From an uncultured Chryseobacterium sp. (GTDB lineage: Bacteria > Bacteroidota > Bacteroidia > Flavobacteriales > Weeksellaceae): a stretch of 39,955 nt of DNA. The stretch lies in assembly GCA_913777465.1 (NCBI GenBank), contig CAJYRQ010000007.1, positions 1-39,955 of the forward strand, given 5' to 3'. The notes under the pieces were generated by a model. It was not told the origin of the DNA. It was given only the letters and a program-made list of their open reading frames with translations, and did no database searches. Position 1 is the first letter of the stretch. Each line of letters opens with the position of its first letter. A program made the position numbers and the translations under genes. This document shows, one piece after another, positions 32,376 through 39,955 of this stretch.

Positions 32376-32948
32376 ATGAAAAACATTGTTGTACTCGTTT
32401 CAGGTTCAGGAACCAACCTTCAGCGGATTATTGATACCATCGACACCGGAGAGATCCCCAATGCAAAAGTATCTTTGGTGGTAGCCGACAGAGCGTGTTT
32501 CGGGCTGGAAAGGGCAAAAAAGCATAATATTGAGAACATTCTTATCCCGAGAGGAAAGAATTTCAGCAGCGAGTTAGGCCAAATCATCCCTGAAGATACG
32601 GATCTCATTGTATTGGCCGGGTTTTTATCAATTCTTAAGCCGGAATTTTGTGAGAACTGGACCGGGAAGATCATCAACATCCACCCGGCACTGCTTCCGA
32701 AATTCGGAGGGAAAGGAATGTGGGGGCACCATGTTCATGAAGCAGTGATTGAAGCAAAGGAAAAAGAAAGCGGCGCCACCGTACATTATGTAACACCCGG
32801 AATCGATGAAGGCGAAGCCATCCTTCAGAAATCGTTTGAGATAACGGAAGATGATACGGCAGAAACCATCGCTCAGAAAGTCCACCAGGTAGAATATGAA
32901 ATCTTCCCGGAAGCGATTAACAAAGTGCTGAACAATTTACCAATGTAG
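32376..32948 (+). CDS. purN: Phosphoribosylglycinamide formyltransferase
   Basis: 190 residues from the ATG at 32376. An in-frame ATG at 32331 lies in the octamer array. Transfers a formyl group from 10-formyl-THF to GAR. The substrate loop is VSGSGTNLQ (8-16). Catalytic residues are N101 and H103 in NIHPALLP and D144 in GIDEGE. The KFGGKGMWG-HHVHEAV block follows the active site. Length is normal. Its stop codon lies inside the first word of the next array. Confidence 0.96.
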   Translation: MKNIVVLVSGSGTNLQRIIDTIDTGEIPNAKVSLVVADRACFGLERAKKHNIENILIPRGKNFSSELGQIIPEDTDLIVLAGFLSILKPEFCENWTGKIINIHPALLPKFGGKGMWGHHVHEAVIEAKEKESGATVHYVTPGIDEGEAILQKSFEITEDDTAETIAQKVHQVEYEIFPEAINKVLNNLPM

Positions 32949-33029
32949 CAATATAACAATTTGTCAATATCATATTGATACATTGTTACATTGATATATT
33001 GTTACACTGATACATTGTTACATTAAACA
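32942..33029 (+). repeat. Octamer array in perfect register between purN and purH
   Basis: Eleven consecutive 8-nt words: AATGTAGC, AATATAAC, AATTTGTC, AATATCAT, then ATTGATAC, ATTGTTAC, ATTGATAT, ATTGTTAC, ACTGATAC, ATTGTTAC, ATTAAACA. The word start flips from AAT to ATT at 32974. The purN stop (32946-32948) is inside the first word. Confidence 0.95.
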
Positions 33030-33052
33030 AAGAAAAATCTAAGTAAAAATAA

Positions 33053-33095
33053 AGACCGGAGGTGAAAGAACCGGTCTACAGTTTGAAATAGCTGT
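33053..33095 (+). promoter_or_regulatory. Two hairpins in the purH leader
   Basis: AGACCGG (33053-33059) pairs with CCGGTCT (33071-33077), loop AGGTGAAAGAA. ACAG (33078-33081) and CTGT (33092-33095) form a second small stem. No T-run follows, so it is not a terminator; it could control translation of purH 25 bases downstream. Confidence 0.4.
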
Positions 33096-33119
33096 AAAAA
33101 GTAAAAAATCGAAAGTAAA

Positions 33120-34637
33120 ATGAGTAAAAAGAGAGTTTTAATCAGTGTTTCTGACAAAAGCGGATTAACCGAATTTGCACAGTTTCTGGAAGCCCGCAAT
33201 TATGAACTGATTTCTACGGGAGGAACGTTCAAACATTTGAAAGACGCTGGTTTAAATCCCATTCAGATTGATGAAGTAACCGATTTTCCTGAAATGCTGG
33301 ACGGAAGAGTGAAGACCCTTCACCCGAAAGTACACGGCGGACTTTTGGCGGTGCGTTCCAATGAGGAACACATGAACACCGTTCAGGAACACGGCATCGG
33401 GCTGATCGACATGGTGATCGTGAATCTTTACCCGTTCTTTGAAAACGTAAACAAAGACATTTCTCTTCACGAAAAGGTAGAATTCATCGACATCGGAGGT
33501 CCTTCCATGCTTCGTTCTGCGGCGAAGAACTTTGATTCCGTAACGGTAATTACCGATGTGGAAGATTATGCCTCCGTACAGGCTGAAATGGAACAGAACG
33601 GTGATACCTACATCGAAACCCGTAAAAAGCTGGCCGGAAAAGTATTCAACCTTACCTCGGCTTATGATGCTGCCATCTCAAGAATGCTTCTTGATGAAGA
33701 ATATCCTGCTTACCTGAATGCTTCCTACAAAAAAGTTTCCGATCTGAGATACGGCGAAAACCCGCACCAGACGGCTGCTTACTACGTTTCTACTTTCGAG
33801 AACGGAGCGATGAAGGATTTTGAACAGCTGGGTGGTAAAGAATTATCTTTTAATAATTTAAGAGATATGGACCTTTGCTGGAAAGTGGTGACGGAATTCA
33901 AAGAGGAAATGGCATGCTGCGCCGTTAAGCATTCTACCCCTTGTGGAGTGGCGATCGGGACTTCAGCCCTGGAAACTTATCAGAAAACTTTCGAATGCGA
34001 CCCGGTTTCCATCTTTGGCGGAATTGTTGCAATGAACTACAGAATCGATGCGGCAACAGCGGAAGAACTGAACAAAACGTTCTTGGAAATCGTAATGGCT
34101 CCTGAATTTGATGAAGAAGCCCTGGATGTTTTAAGAAAGAAGAAAAACCTGAGAATCATTAAAATCGTTAACCCGGTTTCCGATAAGCAGACCTGGGTAA
34201 AGATCGACGGCGGCATCCTGGTTCAGGACAACGACAGCATCTTCTCAGACGATATTAAAGTCGTTACCGAAACCCAGCCTACCGAAGAGCAGAGAAAAGC
34301 ATTGCTGTTCTCCCAGAGAGTGGTAAAATACGTAAAATCCAACGCGATCGTCGTATCCAACGGAATTCAGGCTTTCGGGATCGGCGGCGGTCAGGTAAAC
34401 CGGATCTGGGCAACCCAACAGGCGATCGAAAGAGCAAAAGAAAAATTTTCCGGAACGCTGGTACTGGCTTCCGACGCGTTTTTCCCATTCCGTGACGTAG
34501 TGGATTTCTGCGCGCAGGAAGGCATCACCGCCATCATCCAGCCGGGCGGAAGCGTAAAAGATCAGGACAGCATCGATGCAGCCAATGAGCATAACATTCC
34601 GATGATGTTCACCGGGATCAGACACTTTTTACACTAA
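33120..34637 (+). CDS. purH: Bifunctional AICAR transformylase/IMP cyclohydrolase
   Basis: 505 residues, catalysing the last two steps to IMP. The N-terminal MGS-like cyclohydrolase domain (about 1-195) has [34 protein letters not shown] and [14 protein letters not shown]. The C-terminal transformylase domain has [12 protein letters not shown], the KH catalytic pair at 270-271 in [31 protein letters not shown] and [15 protein letters not shown]. It ends RHFLH, as is typical. The N-terminal domain uses VSDKSG, as in most bacteria. Confidence 0.98.
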   Translation: MSKKRVLISVSDKSGLTEFAQFLEARNYELISTGGTFKHLKDAGLNPIQIDEVTDFPEMLDGRVKTLHPKVHGGLLAVRSNEEHMNTVQEHGIGLIDMVIVNLYPFFENVNKDISLHEKVEFIDIGGPSMLRSAAKNFDSVTVITDVEDYASVQAEMEQNGDTYIETRKKLAGKVFNLTSAYDAAISRMLLDEEYPAYLNASYKKVSDLRYGENPHQTAAYYVSTFENGAMKDFEQLGGKELSFNNLRDMDLCWKVVTEFKEEMACCAVKHSTPCGVAIGTSALETYQKTFECDPVSIFGGIVAMNYRIDAATAEELNKTFLEIVMAPEFDEEALDVLRKKKNLRIIKIVNPVSDKQTWVKIDGGILVQDNDSIFSDDIKVVTETQPTEEQRKALLFSQRVVKYVKSNAIVVSNGIQAFGIGGGQVNRIWATQQAIERAKEKFSGTLVLASDAFFPFRDVVDFCAQEGITAIIQPGGSVKDQDSIDAANEHNIPMMFTGIRHFLH

Positions 34638-34665
34638 TTAAAATAGAATTAAAAATAATTCAGGA

Positions 34666-34697
34666 TTGTATTTATACCATCCAAAATGATATATTTG
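34666..34697 (+). promoter_or_regulatory. purD: Promoter of purD
   Basis: TTG at 34666-34668, a 21-nt spacer, and TATATTTG at 34690-34697, 30 bases before the ATG. It shows that purD can be expressed apart from purH. Confidence 0.65.
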
Positions 34698-34727
34698 TAA
34701 ATTATAGACTAGTTAATTAAATACAGT

Positions 34728-35966
34728 ATGAGAATATTAATCATAGGTGAAGGGGGAAGGGAATCTGCTTTAGCAGTAAAGCTTCAGAATGACCCGAGAA
34801 TTTCAAAAATGTTTTTTGCCAACGGGAATGCGACAACAGATGTTATAGGACAGAACGTGAACGTACCCGATATTAAAGATCTCAGGGATTTTGCCATCAG
34901 GGAAAAAGTAGACCTTACCATCGTAGGTCCGGAAGCTCCTCTGGTAGCAGGAATCAGAGATGAATTTAAAAAGCACGACCTCAAAGTGTTCGGCCCGAAC
35001 CAGAAAGTGGCCAGCCTCGAAGGAAGTAAGGCATTTTCCAAGAAATTCATGCAGACCTATGGTATTAAAACGGCAACTGCCAAAGTATTTGATTCATACA
35101 ACGATGCCATTTCTTACGTTCAGGATCACGAGTACCCGTTGGTGGTGAAAGCCAGCGGTCTTGCGGGCGGTAAAGGCGTGGTCATCTGCGATACCCGCGA
35201 AGAAGCGGAGGCCACCATCCACGATTTCATGATCAAGAGAATCTTCGGGGATGCCGGAATCAGACTGGTGATCGAAGAATTCCTGGACGGTTTTGAAGCT
35301 TCCATCATCGCATTTTCCAACGGAAACAAACTGTTCCCTTGTATCGCTGCCAAAGATTATAAAAAAGCAGGAAACGGGGATACCGGGCATAATACCGGAG
35401 GGATGGGATGCGTGGCGCCAAGCCCTGAATTTACCCAGGAACACTATGCGGATTTTGAGAAAAACATCCTGGAAACAACAGTGAACGGACTGAAAGCGGA
35501 AGGGTTCAATTTCAAAGGGATCATCTTCTTCGGACTGATGGTGACCAAAAAAGGAACGTACCTTCTGGAATACAACATGAGATTCGGAGATCCTGAAACC
35601 CAGGTTCTGATGGCCTTGATGGAAAACAACCTGCTGGATGTAATCCAGGATTGTATGGAAGGAAAAGACATCGAACTGAAATTCAGGGATGAAAAAGCCG
35701 TTTGCCTAGTCATGTGCTCAGGAGGTTATCCGAGAAACATCGAGACCGGCTTTGAAATCGTAGGAGAAGACCGCCTGAAGTACAGCACCCTCTTGTACGC
35801 AGGAGCTGTTCGCAAGGGAGATAAAGTTGTTTCCAACGGCGGACGGGTACTGAATATCGTAGCCACCGGAGCCACCTATGAAGATGCCCGCAAAAAAGTA
35901 TACGAAGACGCAGGTCACGTACACTTCGATTACGGCTTCTACAGAGAAGACATCGGAAAGTTTTAA
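34728..35966 (+). CDS. purD: Phosphoribosylamine--glycine ligase (GAR synthetase)
   Basis: 412 residues. Joins glycine to phosphoribosylamine with ATP. The ATP-grasp core shows VGPEAPLVAGI, GSKAFSKKFM, VVKASGLAGGKGVVIC, the large-loop block FEASIIAFSNG and NTGGMGCVAPSPE, and the metal and ATP site YNMRFGDPETQVLM. The N-terminal loop reads GEGGRESALA where most PurD proteins have GGREHALA, so the usual His is Ser here. Nothing else is missing, so the enzyme should be active. It is followed by a terminator. Confidence 0.97.
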   Translation: MRILIIGEGGRESALAVKLQNDPRISKMFFANGNATTDVIGQNVNVPDIKDLRDFAIREKVDLTIVGPEAPLVAGIRDEFKKHDLKVFGPNQKVASLEGSKAFSKKFMQTYGIKTATAKVFDSYNDAISYVQDHEYPLVVKASGLAGGKGVVICDTREEAEATIHDFMIKRIFGDAGIRLVIEEFLDGFEASIIAFSNGNKLFPCIAAKDYKKAGNGDTGHNTGGMGCVAPSPEFTQEHYADFEKNILETTVNGLKAEGFNFKGIIFFGLMVTKKGTYLLEYNMRFGDPETQVLMALMENNLLDVIQDCMEGKDIELKFRDEKAVCLVMCSGGYPRNIETGFEIVGEDRLKYSTLLYAGAVRKGDKVVSNGGRVLNIVATGATYEDARKKVYEDAGHVHFDYGFYREDIGKF

Positions 35967-35973
35967 AATAAAT

Positions 35974-35999
35974 GCCCTGATTTTTCGGGGCTTTTTTTT
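35974..35999 (+). terminator. Terminator of purD
   Basis: GCCCTGA pairs with TCGGGGC (one GT pair) around a T-rich loop, followed by eight T. Confidence 0.8.
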
Positions 36000-36000
36000 A

Positions 36001-36110
36001 AGGAGCCGGGAACCTGCTATCCGCTCATACTCCTCGCGCTCCGGCCTTGCCGGCCCGCTGTGGGGTAACCGCTCCTATCAGGGCTAGGGCGGTGGTCTTT
36101 TAAGAAACGG
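36001..36110 (+). repeat. Interspersed ~105-bp element, copy C
   Basis: Same order of blocks as the copy at 20901: AGGAGC, TATCCGCTCATACTCCTCGCG, GCTGTGGGGTAACC, GGGCTAGGGCGG, then CTTTTAAGAAAC. It starts directly after the purD terminator. Confidence 0.85.
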
Positions 36111-36162
36111 TAGTCTTTTATAAGATTTATCAATAGATCGGGCTTTAGTCCGGTTAAACATC

Positions 36163-36195
36163 AATTATCAATTATCAATCATTATTCATCAATAA
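36163..36195 (+). repeat. Short mirrored heptamer array before guaA
   Basis: AATTATC twice, AATC, then ATTATTC, ATC, in register, followed by AATAATAAAA and the guaA ATG at 36201. Confidence 0.75.
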
Positions 36196-36200
36196 TAAAA

Positions 36201-37730
36201 ATGAACAACGGTATTATCATATTGGATTTCGGATCCCAGTACAACCAGCTTATCGGACGCAGAATCCGTGAGATGGGCGTATACTCCGAAATTCTACCAT
36301 TCAACACCCCTCTGGAAACCATCCTTGAAAAACAGCCGAAAGGAATCATCCTTTCCGGAGGTCCGAGTTCCGTTAATGCGGAAAATGCCCACCTCGTACA
36401 AAAAGAGCTATACGAACAGGGAATCCCCGTATTGGGAATCTGCTATGGCATGCAGCTTACCGCACACCTGATGGGCGGAAAAGTACACAAAGGCGTAAAA
36501 GGCGAATACGGCAAAGCCCACCTGGAAATCGTAAAAGAATCTTCTTTATTGAAAGGTGTAACCGATAATTCCGTGGTGTGGATGAGCCATTTCGATGAAG
36601 TAGGACAATTGCCGGCAGGATTTGAGCTGAATGCAAAATCAGGAGTTATTGCTTCCATTTCAAATGAAGAAAAGAAAATCTTCTGTGTACAGTTTCACCC
36701 GGAAGTTTCCCACACCGAAGAAGGCGGGAAAATGCTCGAAAATTTCGTATTCGCGATCTGCGATGCCGAAAAAAACTGGAAACTGACGAATTATATCGAC
36801 AAAACCGTAGCCGAAATTCGTGAAAAAGTAGGAGATCAAAAGGTCATCCTCGGTCTTTCCGGTGGCGTAGACTCGTCCGTAGCGGCAGTATTAATCCATA
36901 AGGCCATCGGCGATCAGCTGACGTGTATCTTTGTGGATACCGGATTGCTGAGAAAAGATGAAGATAAAAAGGTAATGGACAATTACGGTGAGCATTTCCA
37001 CATGAACATCAAATTGGTCGATGCCAAAGAACGGTTTTTATCCAAACTGGCCGGCGTCGATGATCCGGAAGCCAAAAGAAAGATCATCGGAAACGAATTC
37101 ATCCACGTATTCGATGAAGAATCCCATAAAATCGAAGGCGCAAAATTCCTGGCACAGGGAACCATTTATCCGGACGTTATTGAAAGCCAGTCGGTAAACG
37201 GGCCGTCTGCCGTGATCAAATCCCACCACAACGTGGGCGGGCTTCCGGAAGATATGGAGTTTGAATTGCTGGAGCCTTTAAGAGAACTCTTCAAGGATGA
37301 AGTAAGAAAAGTAGGGGAAGAATTGGGGATTCCTCATCATCTGGTGCACCGTCATCCTTTCCCGGGTCCCGGATTGGGAATCAGGATCCTTGGCGCAGTG
37401 GATGCGGAAAAAGTAAGAATTCTGCAGGAAGCTGACGATATTTTCATCGAAGAACTGTATAAAAACGACCTGTACGAAAAAGTTTCCCAGGCTTTCGTGG
37501 TATTGCTTCCGGTAAAATCCGTAGGCGTAATGGGCGACGAAAGAACCTATGAATATACCGCGGTAGTCCGTTCGGCCAATACCATCGATTTCATGACGGC
37601 GACATGGAGCAGGCTTCCGTATGAATTCCTGGATACCGTTTCCAGCCGGATCATTAATGAAGTAAGAGGAATCAACAGGGTGGCTTATGACATCTCCAGC
37701 AAACCACCCGCAACCATCGAGTGGGAATAA
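36201..37730 (+). CDS. guaA: GMP synthase, glutamine-hydrolysing
   Basis: 509 residues; converts XMP to GMP with glutamine and ATP. The class I glutamine amidotransferase triad is C81 (GICYGMQ), H166 and E168 (QFHPEVS). The PP-loop of the ATP pyrophosphatase domain is SGGVDSS at 220-226. The dimerisation domain follows, with HRHPFPGPGLGIRILG and the end PPATIEWE. All features are standard. It follows purD, with the repeat element and a heptamer array between them, and has its own strong terminator. It closes the purine block. Confidence 0.98.
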   Translation: MNNGIIILDFGSQYNQLIGRRIREMGVYSEILPFNTPLETILEKQPKGIILSGGPSSVNAENAHLVQKELYEQGIPVLGICYGMQLTAHLMGGKVHKGVKGEYGKAHLEIVKESSLLKGVTDNSVVWMSHFDEVGQLPAGFELNAKSGVIASISNEEKKIFCVQFHPEVSHTEEGGKMLENFVFAICDAEKNWKLTNYIDKTVAEIREKVGDQKVILGLSGGVDSSVAAVLIHKAIGDQLTCIFVDTGLLRKDEDKKVMDNYGEHFHMNIKLVDAKERFLSKLAGVDDPEAKRKIIGNEFIHVFDEESHKIEGAKFLAQGTIYPDVIESQSVNGPSAVIKSHHNVGGLPEDMEFELLEPLRELFKDEVRKVGEELGIPHHLVHRHPFPGPGLGIRILGAVDAEKVRILQEADDIFIEELYKNDLYEKVSQAFVVLLPVKSVGVMGDERTYEYTAVVRSANTIDFMTATWSRLPYEFLDTVSSRIINEVRGINRVAYDISSKPPATIEWE

Positions 37731-37777
37731 TTTTAAAGAGATTGATTATACTCATAACGGAATAAATTTCTTCGGAA

Positions 37778-37785
37778 TAACTTTG
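37778..37785 (+). promoter_or_regulatory. Promoter-like TAACTTTG after guaA
   Basis: A consensus -7 box stands alone 40 bases before the terminator, with no gene behind it. Any transcript would be only about 60 nt. Confidence 0.35.
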
Positions 37786-37826
37786 TAGTCCGAAATAATT
37801 TTTTTTCATCATTTGTGTTTTTTTGG

Positions 37827-37850
37827 CCTCCCGCAAGGGAGGTTTTTTTT
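37827..37850 (+). terminator. Terminator of guaA
   Basis: CCTCCC (37827-37832), GCAA tetraloop, GGGAGG (37837-37842) and eight T. Confidence 0.9.
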
Positions 37851-37905
37851 ATTTATACTTTTTTTACGAAAGAAAACGAAGTTTTGAAACGACGTGCCAA
37901 ATAGA

Positions 37906-37924
37906 CACCGGATGCAGTCCGGTG
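37906..37924. repeat. CACCGGA/TCCGGTG hairpin
   Basis: 7-bp arms around TGCAG, directly after the stop of the minus-strand gene at 37926. It shares its CCGGATG and CCGGTGG parts with the hairpin at 25247. Confidence 0.6.
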
Positions 37925-37925
37925 G

Positions 37926-38207
37926 CTAAAATTTTTGTAACGAAAACAGAAGCAATGATAGATTCAAAGCAATTAATACAATGTAGATCATTTTAAAGAT
38001 AACATGTTTGTAATTGATAAAATAGCTGATGAAGATCGATAACATCGGGTAGAAATAAATAACGTTTTTTGCATCAGAATCATGAAGGTGAGAATTGAAT
38101 AACCGGTTTAAATTATGTGAAACATTCTCCATGGCTTCAGAATAAAAGAATCTCAGGAAAAGGACGGCCAGAGAACATAAATTTAAAATCAAGGCATATA
38201 TTTTCAT
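37926..38207 (-). CDS. Small hypothetical membrane protein
   Basis: 93 residues, three hydrophobic segments: about 4-22 (ALILNLCSLAVLFLRFF), 50-64 (IYFYPMLSIFISYF) and 70-90. The first loop is polar, with ENVSHNLNRLFNSHLHD. It is Asn- and Phe-rich and AT-rich. I do not recognise it. It lies alone between guaA and the GNAT-nitrilase gene and is divergent from the latter. Support is its single clean open frame, sensible membrane pattern and the absence of a competing frame. Confidence 0.55.
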   Translation of the reverse strand: MKIYALILNLCSLAVLFLRFFYSEAMENVSHNLNRLFNSHLHDSDAKNVIYFYPMLSIFISYFINYKHVIFKMIYIVLIALNLSLLLFSLQKF

Positions 38208-38253
38208 CTATCTTAAGAAGTTTTTAATGGGATCTTTCATTTTATTTGTTTAA

Positions 38254-38278
38254 AATTTTCCTAAATTTAAGGAAAATT
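38254..38278. promoter_or_regulatory. Palindrome before the GNAT-nitrilase gene
   Basis: AATTTTCC (38254-38261) and GGAAAATT (38271-38278) are exact inverse complements around TAAATTTAA. A near-consensus box TTTATTTG lies at 38241-38248, so the site would cover the transcription start and could be an operator. Confidence 0.4.
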
Positions 38279-38285
38279 ACATCAA

Positions 38286-39785
38286 ATGCAAATAGAAACA
38301 AGAGCACTCACCGTAGCCGATTATCCGGAACTGGTAGAGACCATGAAGAGGGCTTACCCGCAGATGTCGGAATACGTCTGGTCCAAAAGAAGTATTGAAA
38401 AACTGACGACCATTTTTCCGAAAGGGCAAATTTGTATTACGGTAGACGGGAAACTTGCTGCCGTGGCATTATCCATCATCGTCAATTACGATGAATTCGG
38501 GGACGACCACACCTACAGCGATATTACGGGAAATTATACTTTTAATACTCATATTTCAACGGGAAATACGCTGTACGGGATTGAAGTTTTCGTAGATCCG
38601 GAATTCCGGGAGCTCCGTTTGGGAAGAAGGCTGTATGATGCCCGGAAAGAACTTTGCGAACTGCTGAACCTGCGGTCCATCATTTTGGGTGGCAGGATCC
38701 CGAATTACCACAAGCACAATGACCTTTCACCGAGGGAATACATCCGTAAGGTCCGGGATAAGGAAATTTACGATCCGGTTTTGTCGTTTCAGCTTTCCAA
38801 TAATTTCCTGCCGATCAAAGTCCTGAAAGGCTACCTTCCCGAAGACGAATCTTCCGGCGAAAATGCAGTATTGCTGCAATGGAACAACATCTATTACAGC
38901 AAAAAGACAACGACCATGCAGGACAGCATCATCCGGCTCGGACTGGTGCAGTGGCAGATGCGGCATTTCAAGGACATAGATGCGTTTTATGAGCAGGTGG
39001 AGTTTTTCGTGAATGTAATGGGGGATTACAAAGCAGATTTCGTACTCTTCCCGGAACTGTTCAATACGCCGTTGCTGGCGCCGTTCAACAAGCTTTCCGA
39101 AAGGGACAGCATGATCGAGCTGGCTAAACTGACGGAGGAGATCAGGATGAAAATTTCGGATCTGGCCATCAGCTATAACGTGAACATCATTTCCGGAAGC
39201 ATGCCGGTTTTTGAAAATAATGACTTGTATAATGTGAGCTACCTCCTGCACCGCGACGGCAGGGTAGATGAATACCGCAAGATCCATATTACCCCGAATG
39301 AAAGGAAATATTATGGGATGAAAGGGGGCAGTGAAATCCGGGTTTTCGATACCGACTGTGGAAAAATCGGGCTGGTGATCTGCTATGATGTGGAGTTTCC
39401 GGAATTGCCGAGAATCCTGGCCGATGAGGGGATGAAGATCCTTTTTGTCCCGTACCTTACCGATACCCAGAATGCCTATACGCGTGTTCGCCACTGTGCG
39501 GCGGCGAGAGCCATAGAAAATGAATGCTATGTTGCCATTGCCGGCTGTGTGGGGAATCTTCCGGGCGTAAATAATATGGACATCCAGTTCGGGCAGGCAG
39601 CGGTCTTTACCCCGTCGGATTTTGCCTTTCCGTCAAACGCTGTAAAAGGAGAAGCCACTCCGAATACAGAAATGACACTCATTGTTGATGTGGATTTAAA
39701 TCTGTTAAAAGACCTCCATCATCACGGTTCCGTTCAGGTGATGAAAGACCGCCGGAAGGATTTGTATGAAACTTATTTAAGATAA
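38286..39785 (+). CDS. GNAT acetyltransferase-nitrilase fusion protein
   Basis: 499 residues. Residues ~1-205 are a GNAT domain: IETRALTVADYPELVETMKRA, then YGIEVFVDPEFRELRLGRRLYDARKELC with the acetyl-CoA loop LRLGRRL. Residues ~216-499 are a carbon-nitrogen hydrolase with the triad E257 (FPELF), K332 (YRKIHITP) and C366 (VICYDVEFPE). The same order occurs in B. subtilis YhcX-type proteins, where the function is not established to my knowledge. The nitrilase half should cleave an amide or nitrile, and the GNAT half could acetylate an amine. The gene is a single unit. Confidence 0.92.
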   Translation: MQIETRALTVADYPELVETMKRAYPQMSEYVWSKRSIEKLTTIFPKGQICITVDGKLAAVALSIIVNYDEFGDDHTYSDITGNYTFNTHISTGNTLYGIEVFVDPEFRELRLGRRLYDARKELCELLNLRSIILGGRIPNYHKHNDLSPREYIRKVRDKEIYDPVLSFQLSNNFLPIKVLKGYLPEDESSGENAVLLQWNNIYYSKKTTTMQDSIIRLGLVQWQMRHFKDIDAFYEQVEFFVNVMGDYKADFVLFPELFNTPLLAPFNKLSERDSMIELAKLTEEIRMKISDLAISYNVNIISGSMPVFENNDLYNVSYLLHRDGRVDEYRKIHITPNERKYYGMKGGSEIRVFDTDCGKIGLVICYDVEFPELPRILADEGMKILFVPYLTDTQNAYTRVRHCAAARAIENECYVAIAGCVGNLPGVNNMDIQFGQAAVFTPSDFAFPSNAVKGEATPNTEMTLIVDVDLNLLKDLHHHGSVQVMKDRRKDLYETYLR

Positions 39786-39829
39786 ATATCACAGATCTTC
39801 AGATTTGTTACATTTTGAATACAATAGAA

Positions 39830-39955
39830 GAGGCTGTCCAAAAAGTATGGGCAGCCTCAATTTTTTGTTGAGATTATCTCTAAAACTTTGTATTTTAGAG
39901 TTGCACAAATCCTCAACGATGGCTAAGGTAAGATTTAAAACACAAAGCGGCAATT
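39830..39955 (+). mobile_element. Left end of a putative IS1182-like element
   Basis: GAGGCTGTCC pairs with GGGCAGCCTC (39849-39858, one GT pair), and GAGGCTGTCCAAAAAG is typical of the terminal repeats of transposons of this kind in Bacteroidota. A transposase-like start follows at 39919. The element continues past the window, so its family, length and other end are not seen. The inverted repeat with its T-run may also act as a terminator for the preceding gene. Confidence 0.55.
39919..39955 (+). CDS. Transposase, first 12 codons only
   Basis: ATG at 39919 opens MAKVRFKTQSGN, which runs off the window. This start matches the opening of IS1182-type transposases of Flavobacteriia as I remember them. 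Twelve residues are too few for more. Confidence 0.5.
   Translation, partial: MAKVRFKTQSGN

Noticed and set aside
32942-33029. Array considered as a CRISPR
   Set aside because: Units are 7-8 bases with no spacers, and no cas genes are near.
38727-39494. 255-codon minus-strand frame across the nitrilase domain
   Set aside because: Shadow of the GNAT-nitrilase gene; rich in His and Arg as expected for a complement frame.

Overview
The window reads as a chromosomal segment of a Bacteroidota species, most likely a Chryseobacterium-like member of the Flavobacteriia. The reasons are a SusC/SusD/SusE outer-membrane system, promoters of the Bacteroidota type (TTG, about 19-21 nt, TAnnTTTG), few Shine-Dalgarno sequences, and AT-rich intergenic spaces full of short repeats. 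The assignment is inferred from gene content and style; no 16S, tRNA or rRNA gene is present. No phage, CRISPR array or integrative element was seen. The left edge carries an Rhs remnant and the right edge the first bases of an insertion sequence.

Layout. 1-1060: end of an unrecognised gene, a strong terminator and a decayed Rhs-core fragment. 1057-4745: DUF4349 lipoprotein (-), DUF2891 protein (+), Mpo1-like membrane protein (-) and an AraC regulator (+) whose mRNA looks leaderless. 4785-8998: a promoter-to-terminator efflux operon encoding a TolC-like channel, an HlyD/EmrA adaptor and an EmrB-like MFS pump. 9308-12743: methyltransferase (+), a membrane protein (-) and methionyl-tRNA synthetase (-). 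12744-24942: a starch/maltodextrin utilisation locus in Sus order (SusC, SusD, SusE-like, GH97, GH13, an NTF2/SnoaL-like secreted protein, and a sugar MFS permease). 25968-28663: a GMC oxidoreductase overlapping an MFS transporter. 29280-31017: pirin and an FMN reductase. 31020-37842: purine genes purM, purN, purH, purD and guaA. 37926-39785: a small membrane protein (-) and a GNAT-nitrilase fusion. 39830-end: start of a putative IS1182-like element.

How the genes work together. In the Sus locus, SusC/D/E would bind and import maltodextrins across the outer membrane. The GH13 and GH97 enzymes would cut them in the periplasm and the MFS permease would move the products inward. The purine block covers AIR synthase, GAR transformylase, the bifunctional last two IMP steps, GAR synthetase and GMP synthetase. 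It is not one compact operon: purM is preceded by a small promoter-ORF-terminator unit that looks like an attenuator, and purD has its own promoter.

The most unusual feature is between the genes. Many gaps hold arrays of 7-nt or 8-nt words in strict register. Left-half words begin AAT and right-half words begin ATT, so several arrays can fold on themselves. The clearest ones start or end on the neighbouring stop codon. Other repeat families are a ~105-bp element in three copies, a 122-bp tandem repeat with an internal inverted repeat, and several palindromes. These arrays are the best candidate here for something undescribed.
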